A DNA stretch of 64,000 nt from CAVPUA01 sp963708805 (GTDB taxonomy: Bacteria; Actinomycetota; Actinomycetes; Mycobacteriales; Jatrophihabitantaceae). Positions 46,699 to 55,586 of the stretch are shown in pieces (the stretch's first letter is position 1; the number at the start of each line of letters is the position of its first letter). The notes beneath the pieces are model-generated. The model worked only from the letters and a program-made list of their open reading frames with translations. It was not told where the DNA came from and ran no database searches. Both the position numbers and the translations under genes were made by a program. The stretch spans positions 124,001 to 188,000 of the forward strand of contig CAVPUA010000003.1 of NCBI GenBank assembly GCA_963708805.1, written 5' to 3'.

Positions 46699-48186
46699 CT
46701 AGAGGATGGCGCCGAGTTCTTCGGCGTGTTCGAGCGCCGTCTCGGTGCCGAGCTCGGAGGCTGCCGGCGGACGCTGCTTCGTCACCAGCACCAGCGACAG
46801 GACGGCGGCGAGGATGAGAGCGCCGAGGCCCCAGGTGAACGCGACGGTGTAACCGTGAACGGTTCCCGCGGCGACACTGCCCGCACCGTGGCTGCTGATG
46901 TAGGTGACCGTGGCCGACGCCGCGATGGTGTTGAGCAACGCGGTGCCCAGCGAGCCACCGATCTGCTGGGTCGTGTTGACCAGCGCACTCGCCACACCGG
47001 CGTCGCGATGATCGACACCGATCAGCGCGGTGCTCGACAGCGCGACGAAGGCGAAGCCCATGCCGAGGCTCATCACGATCTCGGCCGGCAACACGATGGC
47101 GGCGAAGCTGGAGTGCACCTTGATCTGGGTGAACAGCACCATGCCGAGCGCGGCCATCGCCGTGCCACCGACCATCAGCGGACGCGGGCCGAACCGCGGC
47201 AGCAGGCCACTGGCCATACCCGCCGCGACCACGATGCCGGCGCTGAAGGGCAGGAACGCAAGACCCGACTTCAAGGCCGAATAGTGCAGCGTGCCCTGCA
47301 TGTAGTAGACGAGGAACAGGAACATGCCGAACAGCGAGAGCCCGATCAGCAGCGAGACGAGGAACGCGCCGGCGCGATTGCGTTCGGTGAACACCCGAGG
47401 CGGCAGCAGCGGGTTGGCGCTGCGGCGCTCGATCACGACGAACGAGGCGAGCAGGACCACGGCGACGATGAGCAGCACGATCGTGCTCGTCGCCGTCCAG
47501 CCGCTCTCGTTGGCCTTGGTGAAGCCGTAGACCAGAGCGACGAGACCGAGTGAGCTGGTGATCACACCGGGGATGTCGTAGTGCAGCTCACCCTCGGCGC
47601 GGCTCTCCCGAACCACGAGAACACCCGCGATCGCTGTGACGATGGCGATAGGCGTGTTGACGAGCAGCGTCCAGCGCCACGAGGCGTACTCGGTGAGCAC
47701 GCCACCGAGGATCAGGCCCAGTGCAGCGCCGCCACCGGAGATCCCGCCGTAGACGGCGAAAGCCTTGGCCCGCTCACGCGGCTTGGTGAAGGTGACCGTG
47801 ATCAGCGAGAGCGCGGCCGGTGCCATCAGCGCCGCGAACGCTCCCTGCAGGCCACGGGCGCCGAACAGCTCGCCCTGGTTCTGCGCGATGCCGCCGATCG
47901 CCGAGGCCAGCCCGAAGCCGATCAGGCCGATGACGAAGGCGCGTTTGCGCCCGATGAAGTCGGCGACGCGACCGCCGAGCAGCAGCAGTCCACCGAACGC
48001 GAGCGCGTAGGCGGTGATGACCCACTGGCGGTTGGCGTCGGAGATGTGCAGGGCGTGCTGCGCCGAGGGCAGCGCGATGTTCACGATGCTGGCGTCGAGC
48101 ACCACCATCAGCTGGGCGACGGCGATGACGCCCAGGGCCAGCCATCGACGCGGGTCGACGGCGATATACGGATCGGTACGGCTCAT
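46699..48186 (-). CDS. MFS multidrug exporter, DHA2 (EmrB/QacA) family
   Basis: 495 residues, 14 predicted membrane helices. ALGVIAVAQLMVVLDASIVN, IALPSAQ, RWVITAYALAFGGLLLLGGR with VADFIGRKRAF (motif A), and GGAALGLILGGVLTEYASWR (motif C) are classic. AAGGA precedes the ATG. The promoter at 48259-48231 (minus) lies back-to-back with that of the MarR gene at 48324, so the exporter is probably MarR-controlled. Likely expels lipophilic or cationic toxicants; the real substrate is unknown. Confidence 0.9.
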   Translation of the reverse strand: MSRTDPYIAVDPRRWLALGVIAVAQLMVVLDASIVNIALPSAQHALHISDANRQWVITAYALAFGGLLLLGGRVADFIGRKRAFVIGLIGFGLASAIGGIAQNQGELFGARGLQGAFAALMAPAALSLITVTFTKPRERAKAFAVYGGISGGGAALGLILGGVLTEYASWRWTLLVNTPIAIVTAIAGVLVVRESRAEGELHYDIPGVITSSLGLVALVYGFTKANESGWTATSTIVLLIVAVVLLASFVVIERRSANPLLPPRVFTERNRAGAFLVSLLIGLSLFGMFLFLVYYMQGTLHYSALKSGLAFLPFSAGIVVAAGMASGLLPRFGPRPLMVGGTAMAALGMVLFTQIKVHSSFAAIVLPAEIVMSLGMGFAFVALSSTALIGVDHRDAGVASALVNTTQQIGGSLGTALLNTIAASATVTYISSHGAGSVAAGTVHGYTVAFTWGLGALILAAVLSLVLVTKQRPPAASELGTETALEHAEELGAIL

Positions 48187-48230
48187 CTGGAGTCCTTAGG
48201 TGTTCGGAGCGTTTTTCGAAGCCACTACGC

Positions 48231-48259
48231 ACCCTACGAACTCAGATCATCCGAGTCAA
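48231..48259 (-). promoter_or_regulatory. Promoter of the MFS exporter gene
   Basis: On the minus strand TTGACT (48259-48254), 17 bp, TAGGGT (48236-48231), giving a start near 48224 and a ~38-nt leader with AAGGA. The segment ATCGTC adjacent to the -35 resembles half of the MarR palindrome at 48288. Confidence 0.5.
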
Positions 48260-48287
48260 GACGATCTCAAATCAGTTCATCCGAAGT

Positions 48288-48316
48288 TTGACGATAGTTG
48301 GATCGTCAACTAGCAT
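48288..48316 (+). promoter_or_regulatory. MarR promoter with embedded operator, leaderless
   Basis: TTGACG (48288-48293), 17 bp, TAGCAT (48311-48316) predict +1 at about 48323-48324, the ATG of marR. The inverted repeat TTGACGAT (48288-48295) / ATCGTCAA (48302-48309) with a 6-bp spacer covers the -35 and spacer, an ideal autoregulatory MarR site. Confidence 0.65.
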
Positions 48317-48323
48317 GCGGGTC

Positions 48324-48803
48324 ATGGGAACGCACATGTCAGCGGAGGCCCAGTCGGGTTGCCCGTTCCGGCCGGCTGATCTGACGTTCCTGTTGCACGC
48401 CGCGGCCGATCGCATGACCGTCGACCTCGATCGGGCGGCCGTCGAGATGGGCCTCAACGACGTACGCGACTGGCTCGTGCTCGCGGCCCTGGACGACGGT
48501 CAGCAGCGCACCCAGCTCGAACTGAGCCGCATGGTGTGCGTCGACAAGACGACGCTGATCAGCGTCCTCGACCGCCTCGAGCAGCACAAGCTGGTGGTCC
48601 GCACCGTCCACCCCACCGACCGTCGCGTCCGGATCCCGCAGATCACCTCGGCCGGTCGGCGCGTCTACGCCAAGTTCGCCACCGCCCGCGACGTCGCCGA
48701 GGCACAGGCCTTGGACGGCGTAGATCCGGCCGAACGAACCCTGCTGCTCGATCTGCTGGCGCGCATCGCCAACCGTCAGGGCGCAGCGCTCTCCGCGATC
48801 TGA
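48324..48803 (+). CDS. MarR-family regulator
   Basis: I chose ATG 48324 because the promoter puts the transcription start there; longer frames would begin inside the operator. 159 residues. MGTHMSAEAQSGCPFRPADL, then winged HTH TQLELSRMVCVDKTTLISVL, DRLEQHKLVVRTVHPTDRRV and RIPQITSAGRRVYAKF. Three cysteine-free helices form the dimer domain; a Cys in recognition-helix context (MVCVD) could be redox-sensitive, which is speculation. Divergent from the MFS exporter it probably represses. Confidence 0.85.
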   Translation: MGTHMSAEAQSGCPFRPADLTFLLHAAADRMTVDLDRAAVEMGLNDVRDWLVLAALDDGQQRTQLELSRMVCVDKTTLISVLDRLEQHKLVVRTVHPTDRRVRIPQITSAGRRVYAKFATARDVAEAQALDGVDPAERTLLLDLLARIANRQGAALSAI

Positions 48804-48844
48804 CCGGACGCCGTCGAGTCACTCAACGGGCGAGAGCGGAGCCG

Positions 48845-49138
48845 CTAGGGCTGAGGGTCGTCGTTGCCGTCGGCGCCTTCCAGCCGGGCGTCGAAGTCGG
48901 CTCGCCGGGACTTCTGGCGCTCGATGCGCTGCTCGATGTTCTGCGACAGCATCGCCCGCGGCCTGGCCAACAGCACCAGCGACAGGGGGATCGACAGCGC
49001 GAGAGCGATCAACGCGGCGAGGAACCACTCCAGCCCGATCGCGTAGAGAATCGCCCAGATGACGCCGAACAGGCCGAAGCGCAGCAGCGAATACATCCAG
49101 AGCGTCCCCATGGACCGCTTGAACGACGGGCCGGTCAT
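48845..49138 (-). CDS. DUF4229 small membrane protein
   Basis: 97 residues, ATG 49138. MTGPSFKRSMGTLWMYSLLR, FGLFGVIWAILYAIGLEWFL and AALIALALSIPLSLVLLARP are two helices with a charged tail (IEQRIERQKSRRADFDARLE). DUF4229 proteins are characteristically found next to menaquinone genes in actinobacteria, and here the start is only 2 nt past the mqnE stop, so it is co-transcribed. Function unknown. Confidence 0.8.
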   Translation of the reverse strand: MTGPSFKRSMGTLWMYSLLRFGLFGVIWAILYAIGLEWFLAALIALALSIPLSLVLLARPRAMLSQNIEQRIERQKSRRADFDARLEGADGNDDPQP

Positions 49139-49140
49139 GA

Positions 49141-50286
49141 TCAAGCCCAGATGGCCTGGGGCTCGGCGCGGCGCTCGGCCAGCGCGACCGGACCCGGGTA
49201 GGTGCGCAGCACTTCGTAGCGCGTGTTGCGTTCCTGGGGCGTGAACCCGGCGTCGCGGATGAGGTCGAGCAGGTTGTCGCGGGTCAGCTTGTCGGGCGTC
49301 CCGTAGTTGTCGGCGTCGTGGGTGATCTTGTACTCGACCACCGATCCGTCCATGTCGTCGGCGCCGTAGTTGAGCGCGAGCTGCGAGGTCGACAGGCCGT
49401 GCATCACCCAGAACACCTTGACGTGCGGGAAGTTGTCGAGCATCAGCCGCGACACCGCGAACGTCTTGAGGACGTCGGCCGGCTGGGCCATCGGCAGGTG
49501 CGAGAGCCGGTTGTTGTCGTTGTGGAAGCGCAGCGGGATGAACACCTGGAAGCCGCCGGTCTCGTCCTGCAACTCGCGCAGCCGCAGCACGTGATCGACG
49601 CGGTGACGGGGTTCCTCGATGTGGCCGTACAGCATCGTCGCCGGTGTGCGCAGTCCCTTCGAGTGGGCGAGGCGGTGGATGCGCGACCAGTCCTCCCAGT
49701 GCGTCTTGTGATCGACGATCTGCTTGCGGACGTCCCAGTCGAAGATCTCGGCGCCGCCACCGGTGAGCGACTCGAGGCCGGCGTCGATCAACTCGTCGAG
49801 GATCTCGTCGGCGCTCAGACCGCAGATCTCCTCGAAGTAGTGCACCTCGGTCGCGGTGAAGCACTTGAGCGCGACGTCGGGCAGCGCGGCCTTGAGCTCG
49901 CGCAGCACGCGCGGGTAGTACTTCCACGGCAGCGTCGGGTGCAGACCGTTGACGATGTGCAGCTCGGTGAGCCCGTCGTCCTTCATGGCCAACGCCTTCT
50001 CGACGGCCTCTTCGACGCGCATCGTGTACGCGTCCTTCTGGCCGGGCTTGCGCTGGAAGCTGCAGTAGGCGCACGACGCGGTGCAGACGTTGGTCAGGTT
50101 CAGGTGCCGGTTGACGTTGAAGAAGACGACCTCGCCGTTCTTCTTCGTCCGGACGCCGTGAGCCAGCCGGCCCAGCCAGGCCAGATCGTCCGAGTCGTAG
50201 AGATCCTCGCCGTCCTGGCGGGTGAGGCGCTCGCCGGCCTCGATCTTCTCGGTCAGCTCGGCCTTGCGGGAGGACGTCATCGGCAT
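49141..50286 (-). CDS. mqnE: Aminofutalosine synthase
   Basis: 381 residues. Radical SAM enzyme that joins the chorismate-derived enol ether and SAM to make aminodeoxyfutalosine. NLTNVCTASCAYCSFQRKPG is the cluster motif; IVNGLHPTLPWKYYPRVLRE, FTATEVHYFEEICGLSADEI, LESLTGGGAEIFDWDVRKQI and LNYGADDMDGSVVEYKITHD are MqnE signatures. Start ATG 50286, or ATG 50280 (MTSSRK). No frame damage. It is followed directly by DUF4229. Confidence 0.93.
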   Translation of the reverse strand: MPMTSSRKAELTEKIEAGERLTRQDGEDLYDSDDLAWLGRLAHGVRTKKNGEVVFFNVNRHLNLTNVCTASCAYCSFQRKPGQKDAYTMRVEEAVEKALAMKDDGLTELHIVNGLHPTLPWKYYPRVLRELKAALPDVALKCFTATEVHYFEEICGLSADEILDELIDAGLESLTGGGAEIFDWDVRKQIVDHKTHWEDWSRIHRLAHSKGLRTPATMLYGHIEEPRHRVDHVLRLRELQDETGGFQVFIPLRFHNDNNRLSHLPMAQPADVLKTFAVSRLMLDNFPHVKVFWVMHGLSTSQLALNYGADDMDGSVVEYKITHDADNYGTPDKLTRDNLLDLIRDAGFTPQERNTRYEVLRTYPGPVALAERRAEPQAIWA

Positions 50287-50305
50287 GCCCCCAGAGTACG
50301 TGGCG

Positions 50306-50352
50306 GATTTTGGAGCGTTTCCAGCGGATAGCGCGGCAAAAACTCCAAAATC
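50306..50352. promoter_or_regulatory. 10-bp inverted repeat upstream of divergent mqnE and MMPL genes
   Basis: GATTTTGGAG (50306-50315) and CTCCAAAATC (50343-50352), separated by 27 nt, lie between the two divergent starts. The arms are AT-rich in comparison with the flanks. They may be a protein-binding site or the remnant of a terminator-like palindrome. Confidence 0.35.
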
Positions 50353-50368
50353 TGACTGATGCGCGGCC

Positions 50369-50411
50369 TTGACGATCTAACTTATCGCTGATAACTTACC
50401 GCTGATCACTT
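50369..50411 (+). promoter_or_regulatory. Promoter and TetR-type operator of the MMPL operon
   Basis: TTGACG (50369-50374), 17 bp, TAACTT (50392-50397). The palindrome TTATC-GCT-GATAA (50382-50394) overlaps the spacer and -10. The segment is a direct repeat, AACTTA-CGCTGAT in two ~17-bp copies ending CACTTA, so a second weaker half-operator follows at 50395-50411. A TetR gene is next in the operon. Confidence 0.6.
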
Positions 50412-50427
50412 AGAGACGAGGTCAGCC

Positions 50428-52578
50428 ATGCTCAGCCGTATCGCCCAGCTCGCCCTTCACGCCCCCAAGCGCCTGCTCGCCGCGGCGGGCGTGCTGTTCG
50501 TCCTCGCGCTCGTCTTCGGAGCGCCGGTCGCCTCGCACCTGTCCAACGGCGGCTTCGACTCGCCCGGGTCGCCCTCGACCCGGGCCGACAACCTGCTGCT
50601 GTCGCAGTTCAAGACCGGCGACGCCAACCTGATCGTCGAACTCACCGCGCCGGCCGGCGTCTCGGCCGCCCGCGCCGAGGCGGCGGCGATCACGTCGGCG
50701 CTGCAGTCCAACTCCTACGTGAGCAACGTCGCGTCATTCGGCAGCAGTCCGCAGCTGATCAGCACCGACGGCCGCAGCGGCCTGATCGTCGCGCTCGTGG
50801 CCGGCGGCGACGACAAGGCCCCGCAGCGGGCGGCGGACGCCGTCAAGCCGTTCCTCGGAAGCCACGACGGCGTGACCGTGCGCGCCGGCGGGGAGGCGAT
50901 CGCCAACCAGGCCGTCAACGATCAGACCAAGTCCGACCTGGCCAAGGCCGAAGCGGTGTCGATCCCGATCACCGTGGTGCTGTTGATCATCATCTTCGGC
51001 AGCCTGATCGCGTCGTTGCTGCCGCTGGTCACCGGCCTGTTCGCGATCGTCGGCACGCTGGCCGCGCTACGCGCCATCGCCGCGTTCACCCACGTGTCGA
51101 TCTTCGCGATGAACCTGACCACCGCGCTCGGCTTCGCGCTGGCCATCGACTACAGCCTCTTGATCGTCAACCGTTACCGCGAGGAGCTCGACCGCGGCCT
51201 CGACCCGCGCGCGGCCGTGCAACGGACCGTGCGGACGGCCGGGCGCACGGTGCTGTTCTCGGCCCTGACGGTCCTGTTGTCGCTGTCGGCGCTGCTCGTC
51301 TTCCCCATGTACTTCCTGCGCTCGTTCGCCTACGCCGGCATCGCGGTCGTGGCGCTCGCCGCCGCCGCCGCGCTGTTCATCCTGCCGGCCATGCTCGTCC
51401 TGTTCGGGCGCCGCGTGAACGCCCTGGACGTGCGTGCGCTCGTCCGCCGGGTGCTCCACCGCCCCGAGCCGACCCCCAAGGCGCTCGAGGACACCTTCTG
51501 GTACCGCCTCGCCGGCCGCGTCATGCACCGGGCCGTGCCCGTCGGCGCCGCGATCGTGATCTTGCTGCTGGTGCTCGGCGCACCGTTCCTGGGCGCCAAG
51601 TGGGGCTACCCGGACGACCGCGTGCTGCCGGCGTCGGCGCAGGTGCACCAGGTCGGTGACGATCTGCGCACGAACTTCGCCCAGAACGCCTCGGGCAGCG
51701 TCACCGTCGTGTTGCCGGAGGCCGTCGGCAGTGATCGACTCGCGTCGTACCGCGCCGCCCTCGCCGAAGTCCCGCACGCGACCGGAGCCGCCGCGCCGGT
51801 GACCAACGCCGACGCCGCCTACATCGTCGTGCAGAGCGACGTGACGCCGTTCTCGTCCGAGGGCAAGCAACTGCTCGCGTCCGTGCGAGCCGTTCCCGCG
51901 CCCGGCAAGGTGCTGATCACCGGCGCGGCCGCCCGCAGCAGCGACAGCCTGTCGGCGCTCGGGTCGCGGCTGCCGCTCGCCTTGTTGTTGATCATCGTGT
52001 CGACGTTCGTCGTGCTGTTCATGTTCACCGGCAGCATCCTGATGCCGCTGAAAGCCCTGGTCCTGAACACCTTGTCGCTGACCGCCACGTTCGGTGCGAT
52101 GGTGTGGATCTTCCAGGACGGCCACCTGCTCGGCGGCGTGTACGGCTCGACGTCGACCGGCTACCTCGTGGCGACCATGCCGATCCTGATGTTCTGCCTG
52201 GCGTTCGGCATGAGCATGGACTACGAGGTGTTCCTGCTCTCGCGCATCCGCGAGGAGTGGCTGTCGGTGCCCCCGGCCGAACGCACCGCCGAGCACAACC
52301 AGCGGGCGGTTGCCGTCGGCCTGGGTCGCACGGGGCGCATCGTCACCGCCGCCGCGGCGCTGATGGCGATCGTGTTCGCCGGCATCGGGACGTCGAGCGT
52401 GATCTTCATGCAGATGTTCGGCACCGGGCTGGCCCTGGCCGTGCTCATGGACGCCACCGTGATCCGTGGACTGCTCGTCCCCGCGTTCATGCGGTTGATG
52501 GGCACGCGCGAACTGGTGGGCACCGGCGCCGCTGGCCCGGTGGCACGCCCGCCGCGGGTGGACCGACGAGGTCGATGA
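50428..52578 (+). CDS. MMPL-family (RND) transporter
   Basis: 716 residues. Two-fold duplicated architecture: TM1, an extracellular domain (about 35-170), TM2-6, a loop, TM7, a second outside domain (about 395-520) and TM8-12. Signatures LTTALGFALAIDYSLLIVNR and FGMSMDYEVFLLSRIREEWL are the paired proton-relay GxxxDY helices of MMPL proteins, with the two Tyr/Asp motifs intact. It probably exports lipids or hydrophobic drugs. GAGG SD at 6 nt. First gene of an operon with TetR and PaiB-like genes. Confidence 0.9.
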   Translation: MLSRIAQLALHAPKRLLAAAGVLFVLALVFGAPVASHLSNGGFDSPGSPSTRADNLLLSQFKTGDANLIVELTAPAGVSAARAEAAAITSALQSNSYVSNVASFGSSPQLISTDGRSGLIVALVAGGDDKAPQRAADAVKPFLGSHDGVTVRAGGEAIANQAVNDQTKSDLAKAEAVSIPITVVLLIIIFGSLIASLLPLVTGLFAIVGTLAALRAIAAFTHVSIFAMNLTTALGFALAIDYSLLIVNRYREELDRGLDPRAAVQRTVRTAGRTVLFSALTVLLSLSALLVFPMYFLRSFAYAGIAVVALAAAAALFILPAMLVLFGRRVNALDVRALVRRVLHRPEPTPKALEDTFWYRLAGRVMHRAVPVGAAIVILLLVLGAPFLGAKWGYPDDRVLPASAQVHQVGDDLRTNFAQNASGSVTVVLPEAVGSDRLASYRAALAEVPHATGAAAPVTNADAAYIVVQSDVTPFSSEGKQLLASVRAVPAPGKVLITGAAARSSDSLSALGSRLPLALLLIIVSTFVVLFMFTGSILMPLKALVLNTLSLTATFGAMVWIFQDGHLLGGVYGSTSTGYLVATMPILMFCLAFGMSMDYEVFLLSRIREEWLSVPPAERTAEHNQRAVAVGLGRTGRIVTAAAALMAIVFAGIGTSSVIFMQMFGTGLALAVLMDATVIRGLLVPAFMRLMGTRELVGTGAAGPVARPPRVDRRGR

Positions 52579-52625
52579 CGACGTGCCTGCGGCGCCCGAG
52601 CGTCAGATGGTCGAGACTGGATGAC

Positions 52626-53294
52626 GTGACGAGTACCCGCCGGCGCAGAGCCCCCCGTGGATCGGGCGAGCAACTGCGCGCCGAGATCGTCCAGGCCGCC
52701 AAGGACCTGCTCGCATCGTCGGACGACGCGTCGGTCGTCTCGATCCGGGCGGTCGCCGAGGCGGTCGGGGTGACCTCGCCGTCGATCTACCTGCACTTCG
52801 CCGACAAGGACGCCCTGCTCGACGCCGTCGTCAGCGACGTCTTCAGCGAACTGGACGCGGCCATGGTGGCGGCGGCGGCCGGGCTCGCGCTGCCGCTCGA
52901 GCGGTTGTGCGCGTTCGGCCTGGCCTACGTCCGTTTCGCCGTCGAGCATCCGACGCAGTACCGGCTGGCGACGATGGACTACTGCCCGGTGCCGATGCAC
53001 AGCGACGAGGTGCTGGTCGACTCGGCGTTCAGCCACCTGAGCCAGACGGTCCAGGAGTTGATGGACGCGGGGATCTTCGCGCCGGGCGATCCGACTCCCG
53101 TCGCGTTCGAGATGTGGGCCGCGGCGCACGGCGTCGCGGCGCTGGTCATCGCGAAGCCGTTCGCTCCGTGGGGTGAGGTGTCGGACTTCGCCTACCGCGT
53201 GTTGCGGTCGGCGGCCATCGGGCGCTCGACCGTCGACCTGCTCGGCGGACCGGACGCGGCGCAGTTCACCGCCTGGCGGGAGCAGCAGGGCTGA
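52626..53294 (+). CDS. TetR-family regulator
   Basis: GTG 52626 (VTSTRRRRAPRGSGEQLRAE) gives 222 residues; ATG 52575, overlapping the MMPL stop as ATGA, is an equally possible start. HTH: IVQAAKDLLASSDDASVVSI, RAVAEAVGVTSPSIYLHFAD, a WHG-type C-terminal (TetR_C_25-like) domain MWAAAHGVAALVIAKP. It probably recognises the palindrome at 50382-50394 and represses the MMPL operon. Overlaps the next ATG (TGATG). Confidence 0.85.
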   Translation: MTSTRRRRAPRGSGEQLRAEIVQAAKDLLASSDDASVVSIRAVAEAVGVTSPSIYLHFADKDALLDAVVSDVFSELDAAMVAAAAGLALPLERLCAFGLAYVRFAVEHPTQYRLATMDYCPVPMHSDEVLVDSAFSHLSQTVQELMDAGIFAPGDPTPVAFEMWAAAHGVAALVIAKPFAPWGEVSDFAYRVLRSAAIGRSTVDLLGGPDAAQFTAWREQQG

Positions 53295-53947
53295 TGTACG
53301 TCCCGTCCCACTTCGCGGCCTCGTCGTCGTTGCTCGCTTCGCTGCTCGACGCGGGAGCGCTCGCGACGCTGGTGACGTCCGGGGCGGGCGGCCTGCAGGC
53401 GACCCCGCTGCCCCTGCTGCTCGTCGACGGCGCGCTGCAGGGTCATGTGGCGCGTAACAATCCGCAGTGGCAGGACTCCGGTTCCGAGGCCCTCGTGATC
53501 GTCTCCGGACCGGACGCCTACGTCTCACCGAACTGGTACGAGTCGACGCGGGAGCACGGCCGGGTCGTGCCGACCTGGAACTACCAGGTCGTGCACGTCT
53601 ACGGGCGACTGGTGGCGCACGACTCGTCGTCCTGGACCGCTGACCTCGTCCGCCGCCTGACCGCCCGCTACGAGGCCGGATTCGATCCGGAGTGGACGGT
53701 GGACGACGCGCCGCCGGCCTTCATCGAGGGACAGTTGCGGGCGATCGTCGGCGTCGAGGTCGTCATCTCGCGGATCGAGGCCAAGTCGAAGCTCTCGCAG
53801 AACCGCACCGAGGCCGACGCGGCCGGCGTGGTCGAGGGCCTGGCGTCCGGGTCGGCTCCGGACCAGGCGGTGGCGGCGGCGATGGTCGAACTCGGGCTCG
53901 ACGGCGCTCGACGCTCATGTCGACCCGTCGCCCTGACGACGCCCTGA
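53294..53947 (+). CDS. PaiB-like FMN-binding protein
   Basis: 217 residues. MYVPSHFAASSSLLASLLDA, LPLLLVDGALQGHVARNNPQ, ALVIVSGPDAYVSPNWYEST and VPTWNYQVVHVYGRLVAHDS are characteristic of the PaiB/FMN-binding split-barrel family (negative regulator of sporulation and degradative enzymes in Bacillus). Here it is likely a flavin-dependent reductase or heme-related enzyme. Coupled to TetR by TGATG. The stop is in the loop of a terminator-like palindrome. Confidence 0.85.
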   Translation: MYVPSHFAASSSLLASLLDAGALATLVTSGAGGLQATPLPLLLVDGALQGHVARNNPQWQDSGSEALVIVSGPDAYVSPNWYESTREHGRVVPTWNYQVVHVYGRLVAHDSSSWTADLVRRLTARYEAGFDPEWTVDDAPPAFIEGQLRAIVGVEVVISRIEAKSKLSQNRTEADAAGVVEGLASGSAPDQAVAAAMVELGLDGARRSCRPVALTTP

Positions 53948-53958
53948 CATGAGCGTCG
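53909..53958. terminator. 13-bp perfect palindrome overlapping the ends of two convergent genes
   Basis: CGACGCTCATGTC (53909-53921) pairs with 53946-53958 around a 24-nt loop. The paiB-like stop and the ubiX stop both fall within it, so the final codons of each gene are part of the stem. Confidence 0.6.
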
Positions 53959-54587
53959 GTCGCCGACCCTGGCCCGCTCCGAGTTCGCCGGTCCAGCGGG
54001 TGATCAGGTCGTGCTCGACGCCGATGACGTCCAGCACCTTGGCCGCCACGAAATCGACCAACTGCTGCACGCTGGCCGCACCACCGTAGAAGCCAGGGTT
54101 GGCGGGCAACACGGTCGCGCCGGCGTCATGCAGCTCGAGCAGGTGCGTCAGCGTGGCCCGGGTGAACGGAGTCTCGCGCGGCACCACGACGAGCGGCCGG
54201 CCCTCTTTCAACGTCACGTCGGCCGCTCGCTGCAGCAGATCCTTGCTCAGACCGATCGCGATGCCGGCGACCGCCGCGGTCGAGGCCGGCACGACGACCA
54301 TGCCCCGCGCCGGATACGACCCGCTCGACGGGCCGGCGGCCAGATCGCCCGCGGCCCAGTGGCGGATCTCCTCGGGCAGGTCGCGGCCGAGCCAGCACCG
54401 TCAGATCCTCGCGCCAGTGCGAGTCGCGAAATGACAGGCCGAGCTCGTCGAGCAGCGTCAGCCGGGCGGCGCGCGACACGACCAGGTCGACGTCCTCGCC
54501 GGCGTCCAGCAACCCGTTCAGTACGGCCCGGGCGTAGGGCGTCCCGGAGGCCCCGGAGACGCCGACGATCCACGGCTCGCGGCTCAC
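53915..54587 (-). CDS. ubiX: UbiX-like flavin prenyltransferase, one frameshift
   Basis: Makes prenylated FMN for UbiD-type decarboxylases. WIVGVSGASGTPYARAVLNG is the N-terminal signature; MVVVPASTAAVAGIAIGLSK and DLLQRAADVTLKEGRPLVVV, PRETPFTRATLTHLLELHDA and VLPANPGFYGGAAS follow in the shifted frame. A one-base excess near 54398 (LTVLARPR should read LTVWLGRDLPEE) joins the halves into about 224 residues. The last ~20 residues (RRPTLMSGRRQGDGST) are in the terminator stem and may not be conserved. Downstream of ubiA in the cluster ubiD-ubiA-ubiX. Confidence 0.85.
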
Positions 54588-54633
54588 CTGTCACCGCCTC
54601 GGCAGGTTCGCACGCGCGGAACCGGTACGAAGA

Positions 54634-55529
54634 TCATCCGCGCAGACCGTGGACGATCAGGTCGAGCAGGGCGAACGCGAACAGGCCGATGCCGATCACG
54701 CCGTTGGCGGTGAAGAACGCGCGGTTGACCCGCGACAGGTCGTCGGCCCGCACGATCACGTGCTCGTAGATCAGCACGAGCCCGGTCAGCGCGACGCCGA
54801 TCCACCACGCCCAGCCGAGGCCAGCCGCGGCTCCGAACCAGACGAACGACGGCCAGCGTGATCACGTGCACGACCGACGACGCCGCGAGCGCGGCGCCGA
54901 TCCCGAACCGCGCCGGCACCGACCGCACGCCGATGCGCAGGTCGACCTCGCGGTCCTGACAGGCGTAGATCAGGTCGAAGCCGCCGATCCAGGTGCCGAC
55001 CGCGATGCCCAGCGCGGCGGCGGCCCAGCTCGCGTGGCCGGTGACGCCGATCCAGGCGCCGACCGGAGCGACGAACTGGGCCAGAGCGAGCAGCGCCTGC
55101 GGGAAGTCGGTGAACCGCTTGCCGTACGAGTACAGCACCAGCAACGCGATCGCGATCGGCGACAGGGCCAGGCACAGCCACGACAGCGCGGCGGCGCTGG
55201 CCAGGAAGATCGCCAGGAACGTGACCAGCCCCGTCCAGGCCGAACGCAGGGACACCTCGCCGGTGACCAGCTCGCGCTGGGCGGTGCGCGGATTGAGGGC
55301 GTCGAAGTTGCGGTCGAGGATGCGATTGGCGGCCATGGCCACCGTCCGCGCCGACACCATCGCGATGGTGATCAAGCAGCAGCTGCACCCAGTGGACCGA
55401 TCGCGTCTCGCGCCACATCGCGGTGAGCGCGGCGATGTAGGCGAACGGCAGCGCGAACACCGAGTGCTCGATCATGACCAGCCGCAGGAACTTGCGCACC
55501 GCGTTCGGGGCGGTGGCGTCGACGGTCAT
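54634..55529 (-). CDS. mqnP: UbiA-family prenyltransferase of the futalosine pathway, two frameshifts
   Basis: Intramembrane prenyltransferase expected to attach the isoprenoid tail to the dihydroxynaphthoate precursor. Starts MTVDATAPNAVRKFLRLVMI; aspartate motifs NRILDRNFDALNPRT and ACQDREVDLRIGVRSVPARF are those of the menaquinone-type UbiA-like proteins. Frame changes occur near 55375 (QLLLDHH should read QLLLITIA) and 54853 (LAVVRLV should read LAVFVWFGAAAGLG); each is one inserted base. About 297 residues with eight or nine helices. The mqnP name is by role and neighbourhood, less certain than the family. Confidence 0.85.
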
Positions 55530-55586
55530 CCGCTCAGCCTACGAAACGCCCCGGGCGTCTGCGCCGCGAGATCGGACTCGAGGGTT

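Noticed and set aside
48288..48323. Start of MarR at TTG 48288 or ATG 48315
   Set aside because: These would begin in the operator or before the predicted +1. ATG 48324 fits the promoter.
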